A stretch of DNA of 64,000 nucleotides. Origin: Clonostachys chloroleuca (lineage: Eukaryota; Ascomycota; Sordariomycetes; Hypocreales; Bionectriaceae). The notes beneath the pieces are model-generated. The model worked only from the letters and a program-made list of their open reading frames with translations. It was not told the origin of the DNA and did no database searches. A program made the position numbers and the translations under genes. Shown piece after piece: positions 27,924 through 38,800 of this stretch. Each line of letters opens with the position of its first letter. Position 1 is the stretch's first letter. Where the stretch lies: assembly GCA_037952775.1 (NCBI GenBank), contig JBANAY010000004.1, forward strand, positions 10,354,001 through 10,418,000. Direction: 5' to 3'.

Positions 27924-30027
27924 TAATATAATCTACTAGTATATATACTAAACTAGTATATATATTATTTTCCTAATATTTCTATCTTCTAATTTTAAAC
28001 TTAATTTACTTAATAATAAAGTATATTATCTACTAGTAAAGAGTATTAATTTACTCTAGCTCTCTAGATTTTAAAAAGAGATCTAAGATTAAGTCTCTAA
28101 TAAACTATAGTAATCTATAATATTAATTATATAACCCTAGTATAATATAGATAAAATTATATTTCTTAAGTAGATTACTAATCTAGTAATTAGAATCTTA
28201 TTAATCTAAAAGAGTAAATTATTATTAAGAGAGTTCTTAATCTAGATTCTTAAGTATTTTTACTATATCTTCTTAAGATAGAAAATATAACTAATCTCCT
28301 ACTATATAACTATTAGAGAGCTTTATATAAAGATCTTAAGATTATCTATCTATAGTTTAATCTTATATAGAATATAGTAGCTAAATATAATATTCTTAAT
28401 AAGAATATTTATAATTTTAATAAAACTAGCCTTTTAATAAGCTAGATTAGTACTTATACTATAGTTATATATTCTAATTAAATAATAAGATCTAAATTAA
28501 TATAATCTAATAATTAGAAATAGATTATTTTAATCTAGATAGTTAATATAGCTAGCTAGATAATTCTACTATTTCTAATAGTAAAAAACTAATATTATTT
28601 CTTATTCTAAATTTAAAATATTTTCTTTCTATCTAACTAAAGAATCTCTATTAATAAAATTATTATAGATTAAATTAAATACTTTAATTAAAGTATTTAA
28701 ATCTAAACTAAAAATAAATATTACTTTCTTATATTAGATAATTATAAAAGTTATTATTTAATAGAGTTTAAGAAATATTATAAGTAAAAGAATATTATTA
28801 TTTTTTATATATTTTCTTACTCTTTTTATTTATTCTAATTACTAGATATTAATTATTTTAATTTATTAAAAAAAGCTTATAACTATTAAATTAAATATTT
28901 AATAAAGATCTGGATTATTTATATTATAAAGAAGAACTTCTTCTTTATATTTTTTAAGATATTTAATATCTCTATTATAAAGGAAAATATCTAGAAAGAT
29001 TTTTAAAATATTAAGCTTATCTTTTTAAATACTAAAAGTATAATCTTAAAGTTAGATATATAAATAAATATATTAATATTACTAGAGTTCTTTTTTAAAT
29101 TATTTATTTCTTAATAATTAAAAACCCTAATTAATATATTAGAAATAGCTTTATAATCTAAATAACTTAAAAGATAAATATAGTATTATTAGAATAGTTC
29201 TCTAAACCTAATTATTAAAAATATTAAGTAGATTACTAAAGATATATAGTAAGTTATATATAAGTTTATTATTCTAAAAGAAAAAATATCTAAGCTTAAA
29301 AAAGTAAATAAATAATTAAGTAAGTATTAAAGAATTAAAAAGTTATACTTATATAAAGAAAGCTCTTTTAGTATATAGAAATTATAAAACCTTATAGTTC
29401 AAAGGGATATTAAATAATAGATATAAATAGAAGATTATATAGATTATAATTAGAGATTTTATTAAGAATAAAATAATTAGTAATATAATATTTACTGCCT
29501 TATTTATACCGTCTAAGACGATCTTATTATCTTTTCCCGCTGCTAAGCATACTATCTTGAGTTCTGCTCGGGGCTGGGGGTAGAATGCAACCGATGTTGG
29601 CTAGTCGATAATTAGATTTTATTAAAAATAGTAGAAAGATATTTTTAAAGTTAATTAAATTATATTTTAATTAGATTTAATTAAGATATCTTAAGATTAG
29701 TTATTTAGCTAGATCTACTTAAGATCTATCTAGAGATATAATATCTTAGCTATAATAATCTTATTAAAAGAGAGAGAGAGAGATAGAATAGAAAAAGATA
29801 AAAAAATATAGTATTATTATCTAACTTATTAAGCTCTATAGCTTATTTTATATAAGCTATTTTTACAAAGGTATTTTTTTTAGCTATATTAATATATAAT
29901 AATAAAATAAAAAAATATTTATAGAAAATATAATATTATAGAGTAAAAATTATATACTTTTTTAATAAGAGAGCTAGAAAAAGTAGTATATATACTGATT
30001 TAGTATATATACTAATAGATTATATTA
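27924..30027 (+). mobile_element. Fot1/pogo-like DNA transposon, complete-length copy
   Basis: About 2.1 kb bounded by inverted terminal repeats of roughly 38 bp (start TAATATAATCTACTAGTATA; end is its near-perfect reverse complement, ACTAATAGATTATATTA). The body encodes, through RIP stops, the C-terminal half of a pogo/Fot1-type DDE transposase: at about 28,780-29,060 equivalents of LLKKAY..., ITKENFF and the closing KLDI motif line up with that family. Length and terminal-repeat layout fit Fot1-type elements (about 1.9 kb, TA targets). An unusual GC-normal patch lies at 29,492-29,605. Inactive. Confidence 0.75.
29492..29605. other. GC-normal patch inside the RIP-degraded pogo copy
   Basis: About 115 bp with CpG, CpA and TpG dinucleotides (for example GCTCGGGGCTGGGGGTAGAA) in the middle of sequence that has almost none. 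In the sister copy near 46,070-46,185 the same position holds ordinary AT-rich pogo sequence of similar length that does not resemble it. It appears to be a late insertion or replacement. No ORF or RNA fold was recognised. Confidence 0.7.
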
Positions 30028-31452
30028 CTTCTAATTCTAGTTCTTTCTTATTAAAAAGTAATTATAAAGTTTTATACTTTAATTAAGTTTATTTATTCTT
30101 AAGAATTACTTTCTTAAATAAATTAATCTTAAGCTAGAGAATTATATTACTTTTATTTAATACTTTATTATTTTTCTCTAAAACTATATTACTTTCGTCT
30201 AAAGTTATATTACTTCTTTTTAGTTTCTTAAAATATATATTAAATTCTTTAATTATTTTCTTAAAGAGTTTATTAAAGTTCTAATTAACTATTTTATAAT
30301 CAGATATCTTTATCTTTTATCTAAGATCTTTATTAATATATTTTATATGTATTTCTTAGATATAAATAGCTTAGATTTTAATTTTTAGTATTTAGCTAAT
30401 AATTATTAGATCTATATAGCTTAAGAATATAAATTTTACTACTATCTAGCTATTAAAAATATATAGATTAATAAACTAAAGAGTTAAGATTTTAATTTTT
30501 ATTAATAATAAATTATTAAGATTTCTAATACTTTATCTATTAATAAATATAAGTTCTAATAGTAGTATCTATCTATTACTTAATATATTTAATAAAGATA
30601 CTTCCTTTTATTAATATAGTTCTTATATTTAATAACTAGTTTTGATTTCTTTATTTTAATAATTTTCTTCTAAATTTATTAATCTTATTTTCTATTTTAT
30701 AAAATTCTTCTATAAGATAGTAATTAAATTTCTTAAATTTATAAATATCTCTAAAGCTAGCTATAATATAATTAAATACTAGGATATTAAATAACTCTTT
30801 ACTACTTTTAATTTAATAGTAATTAAAATATATATTTTAATAAAGTATTTTATTATCTTTATTATATATAATTATTTAGTTTATATAATAGCTATAGTTT
30901 ACTATAGTTATTAGAAACTTCTTACTATTACTTTTATTTTCTTTAGCTATTAATATTTTATCTTTATCTAAAGGGTTAAATTCTATTTCTATATTAGATA
31001 AAATTTTAATTATTTTTAACTTTAATATAATAAGCTTATCCTTAGTAACTTTCTTAATAGTTAAACTAGCTACTTTATAATATAATTCTTATTTATTATA
31101 ATTAGAATATCTTTATTATTACTATTATCTTTTATCTTATTTTAATTATCTATCTCTATAAAGAGATTCTCTTTTTCTTTTTCTTTAGAAAATATAAGTT
31201 TTACTTTCTTAGTAGCTAATAATAGTATAATTAAAATTAAGATTTTCTTTTTAGTTTATTTTACTAAGATATAAGAAGTTTTTTTTATATTTTTCTAAAT
31301 TATAGATCTAGTATTTATACTTAGTATTATTATTAATCTCTCTATATATAGTTAGTTCTAGAGTTAGAGATTATTAAAGTTCTTAGAATAGTTTTTCTAT
31401 TTATCTGATTATTCTAACTAACTCTAAATAATAAATTTACTAAATCTTTATC
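30028..31452. other. Unassigned AT-rich stretch
   Basis: About 1.4 kb of RIP-like sequence between the pogo copy and a gypsy LTR. I could not match it to the gypsy, copia, pogo or R3 sequences in the window, and no protein motif was seen in either direction. It is probably another degraded transposon. Confidence 0.5.
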
Positions 31453-31820
31453 TATTATAAATTTTATCCTAATATATAAATTATATATAGAACTCTATAC
31501 TTTTTAACTAATTATCTATAGATTATTAGAATTTTATAATAATTCTTATAATTTAGAAATATAGATTATTATTAAACTTTAATAATCTCTTAATATATCT
31601 ATATATATTTGTTTTATTAATTAAAATACTCTTTTAAATAGTTATTAATTAATATTATCTATATATTATTAGAACTAGCTTTATAATACTTATATATTAA
31701 TAGTAACTCCTATTATATAGCTTATAATAATCTAATTATACTACTTAGAATAATACTCTAATTAGTTATATCCTAATCTACCCTAGACCCCTGTCTAGTA
31801 TAAGTCGCCTAACTATTATA
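31453..31820 (+). repeat. Gypsy LTR at the AT/GC border
   Basis: 368 bp with the family ends TATTATAAAT and TAACTATTATA. The terminal 60 bp keep GC-rich motifs (CCCTAGACCCCTGTCTAG). It is the last recognisable AT-block element before normal-composition DNA. No matching second LTR or target duplication was found nearby (TTATC at left, TCGAA at right), so it is a solo or truncated LTR. Confidence 0.75.
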
Positions 31821-31999
31821 TCGAACAAATAGCTCTTAATTTCTCTATTTAATAAGGGTCTAAAGCTTGGTCTTTTATAGTTAGAGTCTGCTGCCAGAGC
31901 TGAGACTTCTATGTATTTGATCCTTCGGATAGTCTCTATCCGGCTCGGATAACCCTTATCCGTGTGATACTATTGAATGAGCGACCTGATTTTCACAGG

Positions 32000-33148
32000 C
32001 ATCCATCAGGAATAAGTGCATGATAAGAATGATGACGGCAAGATCAAGAAAGTGTACGAATTTAATATGGTCAAGGCTATATCGACTCCTGGTAATCAGG
32101 TACTGACTTCAGATACTGTTCAATGAGAAACCCTTACTAATTTGTCTTCGTGTCGTATCCCTAGGTCAACCAAATCGCTTGGAAAGACAACAAGCTTGTG
32201 TTATTCTTGATCACCGTGTTCACTGGTGCCGACGATGAGCGTGTTATACGGCAGAGGAAGAAGCCGTCGTCAAGAAAGTCAGAAGCCAAGCCGATTGTCA
32301 CATTGTATGAGGAAGGCCGCTATGATACACGGGCTGTTTGACCAAGAAGGATCAAACTTGGATGAAATAGATCGTGAGGAATTCTCCGCCACAGCCTAGA
32401 ATACGAGGATCTGTTGAACAGAAGGCATATGTTGGGGTGTCGCGTGCGGGTCAGGGGTCTTGAGATTACACATAGAGACAGTAGATCATTCAGGGGCAAG
32501 CAAAAAACAACAACAAAACCACGAATATACTGGTTTGGGATCAATGGACCGAATACACGTACTGTCTAATAGGATCCAAGGAAGGATAAAACGGACCAAC
32601 TTCAGTCACTCATTCAGTTAGATATGGAGAGCTTCAACGCACAGTCAACATCGCTCGTAAATGTGACCCCGATACGCCGTTGTTGTGGTGAAGAAGCTGT
32701 TAAGATGATCAATATACCGACAGTGGCTGCTGAGTACAACGAAGAGATGAATCACGTTGACCGTGGTGACAAATTGAGGTCAGATTATAAGTATGATCAT
32801 TTCCTACGCCGGGGTGCTCGGCAGGCACCTTGCTGGACCTTCCTCCTTGATGTGGCCTTTGTTGATAGTTATATTGCTCAACTTCACGGGAAGCCAAAGT
32901 GGAAGAGATGTACGACTCACAGAAAGTGGCGAGAGTGCATTTACAACGAATTATTTAACGCCTACGGTCATGACAGTCAGACAAGTAAGCGTTACCGACC
33001 AGGAGATGAGAGGGACCTGCGAGACACCAATTTACAGAGGGAACACATCAATCGCGAGGTCAATCATGTCGACCGTCATGTCAAATCCGACTGCTTGATC
33101 TGTCAGGGTTATCGGCAGGGGCAGCTAAGAGCAAGAGGTCAGAAGTGA
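32000..33148 (+). pseudogene. piggyBac-type transposase remnant
   Basis: Two plus-strand blocks resemble the core and C-terminal parts of fungal piggyBac (DDE_Tnp_1_7) transposases. The first (about 32,027-32,340) has a canonical intron (GTACTGAC... to CCCTAG, with branch-like CTTACTAAT, about 32,100-32,162) followed by VNQIAWKDNKLVLFLITVFTG. The second (32,624-33,148) contains AAEYNEEMNHVDRGDKL, where the family has a conserved NxMxxVDxxDQ signature with the last catalytic Asp, then WTFLLDVAFVDSYI and WRECIYNELFNAYG, and a Cys pair (SDCLICQGYR). The first block ends at an in-frame stop at about 32,338, and roughly 250 bp of unrelated sequence separate the blocks. The N-terminal domain is missing. 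Not RIP-saturated, but clearly non-functional. Confidence 0.75.
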
Positions 33149-33452
33149 AATCTGATGAAGCAATATTGCAGGAGTTGGAGGTGATATGTTGTTGAAAGGT
33201 CTAAGTTATATGTATCTGAGAGGAGCGCAGCTCCTTACATAGTATCCACATCCGCCACCAGCAGATTGGACCACCCGGCCGTCGAGATGTTGAATCCTTG
33301 GCAATGTTGTGTGAGATGGGACGAATCAGTAATGGTAGATTAAGCTTCACCAATTCGATATTAGTTAAATTACAGGAGGCGAAAGGAATAATTTTTATCT
33401 CCGTAGAGAAACGTCACCGACGCAAGGGCGCATCGGGGGGTATTCCAGCCCG

Positions 33453-34696
33453 CTAATACAGCTTATCGTACGTGTAACAAAGGAAGCTGTTTCGGATATC
33501 CATGACATCCCTGATGGGGACGGTCACATTGACAGTGGTACCAACGTGAACCTTGTCATCAAGAGTGACATTCCGGCCGAGCTCGTTGGTGTAGTCGTGG
33601 GGGATCACGGGACCCGATATGTCTTGAAGGCGCGCCTTGAGGTTTCTAGTCTGCCAAGACCACCAGACCCGGTCGAGGTTGGTATGGTGGAGGAAGAAAA
33701 GGGGGTCTCCAGCTGCTGGACATTAGCAAGCAGCAGAAAGCCGAGGGGGTGACAACTCACGGCTCGCCCAGGCATCAGTTAAAGTGCCATACAGACCACC
33801 GACGGCCGGGTGTCCAGCGGCATGGAGTAAGGTCTCGGTGAGTTTGCTAAAATGTCCAAAACTGGGCTGTGCCATCCCGTCTGCCACATTGCTTGGATTG
33901 GCACAGTTGACAAACAGGGAGGGCACAAAGTCTCGCCGCACACAATATTCATTGTACTTGGTGCTGAACCCGGGGCCAATATGGATGGACATATTTGCGA
34001 AGGGGCCGTCGGGAATGCAACCACCTCCAGTGTGGTCGGACACCGGGGCGGGAACGCCTTCGGCCGTTACAACCATTCCAGGTTGCGGATTCTCGAATGT
34101 ACCAGGAATGTATATACCGTTACCACCAAAACCAGTTTCCGGGTCCCAGATCTCTGATTTGAACATGTCTTCTGTGCTGTTGGCGTCGAGAGACCAATCC
34201 CAGTACGGTTGAGCTCCGCTGTAACCGCAGGCTCGGAGCTCCTTTTCGTATGCCCACATTAATAAGCGATGCCAAGGGTAGAAAAAGCCCTACGTCGTTG
34301 AGACCAGTGATCAGTTCGAAGGCCAAATGTTCCATACGAGACAGATCTTACCACGAAGTGATTGGCATCAGTCTGGAGGATATGGTCCCCCAGAAAATCT
34401 TCGAAGCGATTGACTGCACCAGGGAGGTCCTTCTTGGACGTCAATGCTGGTTTTTTCATCAAACAGTGAACCGCCTTGATGTACGACATCCGGTCCCGTA
34501 TGGGGAGCGTGCGCCTGTGTAAGATTAGAACCACTTGCGCAGTAGCCGCGGGTATGTCAAGTGTTACGGACCATTCTTTTCGGACCAGAGGCTTTTCACA
34601 TCCCTGCTGTCTAGTTGGTAGGTGGGAAACAAGAGGCACTGCGCCAAGCGGCCAGACAAAGGAAAGGTATAACAGAAGTCCGAGCCAAAACTTCAT
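33453..34696 (-). CDS. Secreted tyrosinase (type-3 copper phenol oxidase)
   Basis: A copper enzyme family that hydroxylates monophenols and oxidises o-diphenols to quinones, feeding melanin-like pigments. Model: exon 1 34,352-34,696, exon 2 33,761-34,289, exon 3 33,453-33,715, introns of 62 and 45 bp with GT..AG ends; 378 residues. The start ATG opens a signal peptide (KFWLGLLLYLSFVWPLGAVP). CuA histidines are visible as GDH, NHF and, across intron 1, PWHRLLMWAYE; PYWDWSLDA follows. CuB is HAAGH and, across intron 2, DPLFFLHHTNLDRVWW. Both joins restore frame in the middle of conserved motifs, which supports them. It has no long C-terminal shield domain, as in the short secreted class. The gene is free of RIP damage although transposon blocks flank it within 3 kb on both sides. 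Confidence 0.9.
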
Positions 34697-34799
34697 ATCG
34701 ACTGGTTGTAGAAGTGATACTAGAGAGAGTAAGTATAGCGAGTGAGATTTAATAGAGAAAAGATAGACTTGGGTAGCTCTACCGGTATGCTTTTGTTCA

Positions 34800-34815
34800 T
34801 AAAGTATATATAGCT
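34800..34815 (-). promoter_or_regulatory. Probable TATA box of the tyrosinase gene
   Basis: On the minus strand AAGCTATATATACTTT lies about 110 bp upstream of the tyrosinase ATG, a reasonable distance for a fungal core promoter. Sequence match only. Confidence 0.45.
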
Positions 34816-35730
34816 TATTTGGAATGCCTGAACAAGTTGGCCCATCATAAATGCCAAGACGGCCTCGGGCTCTGACCTCAGTCCGAAAAGACGCAAAAGA
34901 ACACCAGAGAAAGAGGATGGTTCTGAGGCCCAGACCCGGGCTACCGGTGAGCCAGCGTGTTATGATTCAAATTGGGGCTTAGCATGATCTAACCGAGGGC
35001 TGGAAAAAAAAGCCCACCACACTTCCGAAGCCATCATCGTCCAAAAGTGTGCCCCTTGACATGGTCCTCGGTAGTTAGTCCTTGCCGTAACACGGACATT
35101 ACCAACTATCGGTCCAGCCTGAAGCCCCGATTTGCCGATCAATTGAACAGTGCAACGTCATCATCCGTGGGCAGCCACTAGGCCACACGCGAGAAGCTGT
35201 TTAATATTAGGAGATTCGTGATGAATGTGTGCGAGGGCCTATAATCACCGGGGGCGGGTCTAACAAGCCGGGAATGTAGCGGCGTTTCCAGGTCTATCCC
35301 TTCCCGACTTAATAATATATAGGAGAACTAGCACACAGCATTACCGGCGTTTCCGAGGATCTAATGCTTTAATCGAGGTTATGCTTGAGCCTAGGTTGGG
35401 TGGGGTGCTGCCAAGAGCAGCATTCCTATTATTCCCCATCTATTAGGCGGCTTTCTGGGCATCTACTATTAATGCGGGCTAGTACATTAACGGGCGACTT
35501 CTTGTACTGTATAATATGAATTGAATACCTGCTCTGTGTAAGTGGGTTGTACCTGATAACCTTAATTAATGATTCTATCCCGAAATTGTGATATTCGCAT
35601 GGCGTTGCCCAGGGAAATGACTGGCTCAGCCTCGGCTGTGCTGAAAATCGATATCGAGAGGGGTCGATAAGATATTGATCGACGATACAAATCGATATAC
35701 ATATCGATGACCACCCTGAGAAAGGGAGAG
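34816..35730. other. Gene-free stretch upstream of tyrosinase
   Basis: About 0.9 kb of normal composition with no convincing ORF on either strand. Near 35,640-35,705 there is a cluster of ATCGAT-type motifs (at least four in 65 bp). It probably contains the tyrosinase promoter and degraded repeat sequence. Confidence 0.5.
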
Positions 35731-35734
35731 GGAG

Positions 35735-35884
35735 GGAGCCGAGAGATATTAGCCAGACCAAATGCTATAATTGTGATGAGTATGGGTATTATTCGTCTAA
35801 CTGCGAACGGCTAAAGAAGGCAAGGAGTCAAGGTAAGAAACACCTTAATATAGTCCAGAACCAGGGCTCCTACTGGAGATTTTA
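35735..35884 (+). pseudogene. Retrotransposon gag zinc-knuckle scrap
   Basis: A short plus-strand frame reads KCYNCDEYGYYSSNCERL followed by basic residues and a stop at 35,882-35,884. The spacing matches the CX2CX4HX4C knuckle of retroelement Gag proteins, with Tyr where His is expected, a substitution that one C-to-T change (CAT to TAT) would produce. No other part of the element is recognisable. It sits about 110 bp before AT block 2. Confidence 0.6.
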
Positions 35885-38800
35885 GTGGGTCACCTATCTT
35901 TTCATTGGCTGCCAGCAGGTACAACGGGCTTCAGGGGAACTGGACATACCCCTGTAAGGAGGTTGAAAAAAGGATAAGATACTTAAATCGCTCACACACA
36001 TATATATATACATTGTCTAATGCAATAGCTAATTTACTAATAAATTCAGATAGCTAATTAGCTCTCTACTAACTAGTTATTTTCCCTTTATATAATTAAA
36101 TACTATAGATATTATAGTATTAAATCTATCTATTTATTTATTATCTTTTATAATAGCTCCTTCTAGCTCTTTTCTACTAGCTCTTTAAAAATCTTATTAT
36201 TCTAATATATATATTCTTATATATATTTCTTTAGTATAAGCTAGTAGTTCTATTAGAATTATAATAGCTAATAAGATATATTAACCTTTAATAACTGCTC
36301 TAGAACTATATTTATAACTAGTTTACTTCTATAGCTAGGATAGTAACTTAATTAATTACTTTTTAACCTATCTACTCTATAGTATATACTTTAGAAAAGC
36401 CTTCTAATACTAATCAGTAGTTATATAGTAGCTATAGATTAGTAAAGAAGAAGAGATAGAATTTCCTAAATACTTAGAGAAGTATAATCCTCCTATAAGT
36501 ACTAGTTCTATACTATAGAACTATATATAATATATAATATAATAATACTATTATCTTTTATATACTCTAAATAGTTACTTTAGAGATTACTTATTCCTCT
36601 AATAATACTATTAGTACTAGAAATACCTCTAAAGAGTATTATATTATATATATCTCCTTATTAATACAGATAGAAATAATTAATAAAATTATTTCTTTCT
36701 CTAATTATTTAATCTTAAGAGTTTATCCTTATAGAATACTCTTCTTTTTCTAACTCTAGAAGGAAATAAGATAATTCCTTATACTTCTCCCTTATTACTA
36801 CTCTATTTCCTATAATCTATTAGAATTCTCCTAAATAGAGATTCTAATCCCTTAAATAAGAATAAAACCCTATACTCCCCTATTATAAAAATATTTATAT
36901 ACTTTAGAACCTACCTCCTAAGTAAGTATAATAGTACTACTAGTATAAACTATATCTATATTAACTTCCTTTAACTATAATAAAGTAGAAGAGGTTTTTA
37001 ATATAACTAGACTAATAAAGATCTATATAAATAATATTAACTAAATAAATAGCTTAACCTTAGTAGCTTAAATAACTACCTAAGAATTTACTAATATATA
37101 TATAGTATATTATATATACTACTATAAATATATTAGGCTATATAATAATAATTTACTAGGTAAGTTTATATATAACTTTAGGAACTAGTTAATAGAAAAG
37201 TTTATACTTCTAAATAATAGTATTATTAAGAAGTTAAAATATATTCTATAATATAATAGTATATATACTAGCCTTATAAATAATATATTTAAAGTAGCTC
37301 TTAATAATATATAGGAGTTAGAGGATTTACTAGAATAGCTAAATAATTAATAATTCCTTATAAATACCTTTAATCCGAACTCCTGGGTATTCTAATTATA
37401 GGAGTAATATAGAAAGTCTTAAGAATATATAGTACTAATACTATAAATACCCTAAGAAAGAAGTATAACTTATATAATTAAAGTAGATAAGATAGAAATA
37501 TCTAAGAGGAATAAGAAGATAATCTAATAAGTATTTATATCTCCTAGGAATCTAGTTCTAAGATAAGAACTAGGAGGATATATATATAAGTTATATAATC
37601 TATACTATAACCTCCTATCTGAATAAAGTCTTAGAATAAGTATAATAGCTATATAAGAGCTTATAGCCTTCCAGAAGTTATATAATATAAAAGAGTACTT
37701 ATTTAGTAGAGAACTATATAATATACTTAATACTAAAGTCAGGATAATACTAAATACTTATAAATCCTATAATATATAGCTAAATAGATTTAAAACTATT
37801 CTTTTCTAAATCCTTAAAGAGAATATATAGAATTTCTAATTCTAATATATTAAAAAAGAATATATCTTTAGAGAGATATATCTTAAACTAAAGTAATACT
37901 TTAATAATACTATTAATAAATAGTAGTATTATTATAACTAAACTTAAACTAGTATTATTTTAATATAGATAAATAGAGAATATAAGGATCTTATAGTATA
38001 CTAAATATTATAAAAAATCTTTACTACTCTAATAAAAATATAGAAAGTACTTAGAGGTATTTATATAGAGGATAATAACCTATAAGCTATAATAGTAAGA
38101 GTATATAGAGATTTAAAGGAACTAGAAATAGTATTCTAAAGAGAGTATATAAATACTAAAGCCCTAATATAATATTTTATATTAGTATTAGAAATAAACC
38201 TATTAAGATAGCTAGAATAAAGCCTAATAATCTTAATAGCCTAGGATATAATAAGAAATATATATCTTATTAACTAGTAATATTAATATACCTAGAAGCT
38301 ACTAAATAGAATATAATAGTAGCTCTATTATACCTAAAATATATAGAACAGACTATTTAATAGAAGCTTTATTAACTAGAACTAAGAACTATAGAGAAAT
38401 AGCTAAAGAGAGTACTACTTTATTTATAATAAGTCTAGTTATTAATTTATAAACTATCTATAGAAGAGATTTAAACTATACTACTAATTTATAACTAAGT
38501 TCCTTAAAGTAGAAGAGAAAGTAGAAGAAGATAATATACTAGAAGAATTTAAATAGTAGATTTAAAATTAAGAAGGGGTTAATAACTAGTCTAAAATAGT
38601 AGACTATAGAGACCCTAATAACTATAATAATCTAGATAAGGAAAACTAGTATATAAATAGTAATAAATAATACCTAATATAATATCTATTTAATAAGATA
38701 TTCTAATACTTACTCTCTAGAGAGAAGATTAAAAGAAAGCTATAAGACCCCTTATAATTTATTATTAAGGAAAAATATATAATATAATTCTAGGGGATTA

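Larger units (their letters stand above)
1..31850. other. AT-rich, RIP-like transposon block 1
   Basis: Seen: long stretches contain almost no CA, TG or CG dinucleotides while TA is everywhere, and no long ORF exists. Known: repeat-induced point mutation in Pezizomycotina turns CpA into TpA in duplicated DNA. Inference: this is a stack of nested transposons inactivated by RIP. The border with normal sequence lies near 31,820-31,900, right after a gypsy LTR. Identifiable elements inside are listed separately. Confidence 0.9.

Noticed and set aside
29765..29785. (GA)n run as a possible regulatory GAGA element
   Set aside because: It is part of the pogo element: the reversed copy at 46,913-46,931 has the same run.
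35429..35761. 110-codon minus-strand ORF upstream of the gag scrap
   Set aside because: No domain, and the opposite strand carries the recognisable zinc-knuckle frame at its end.
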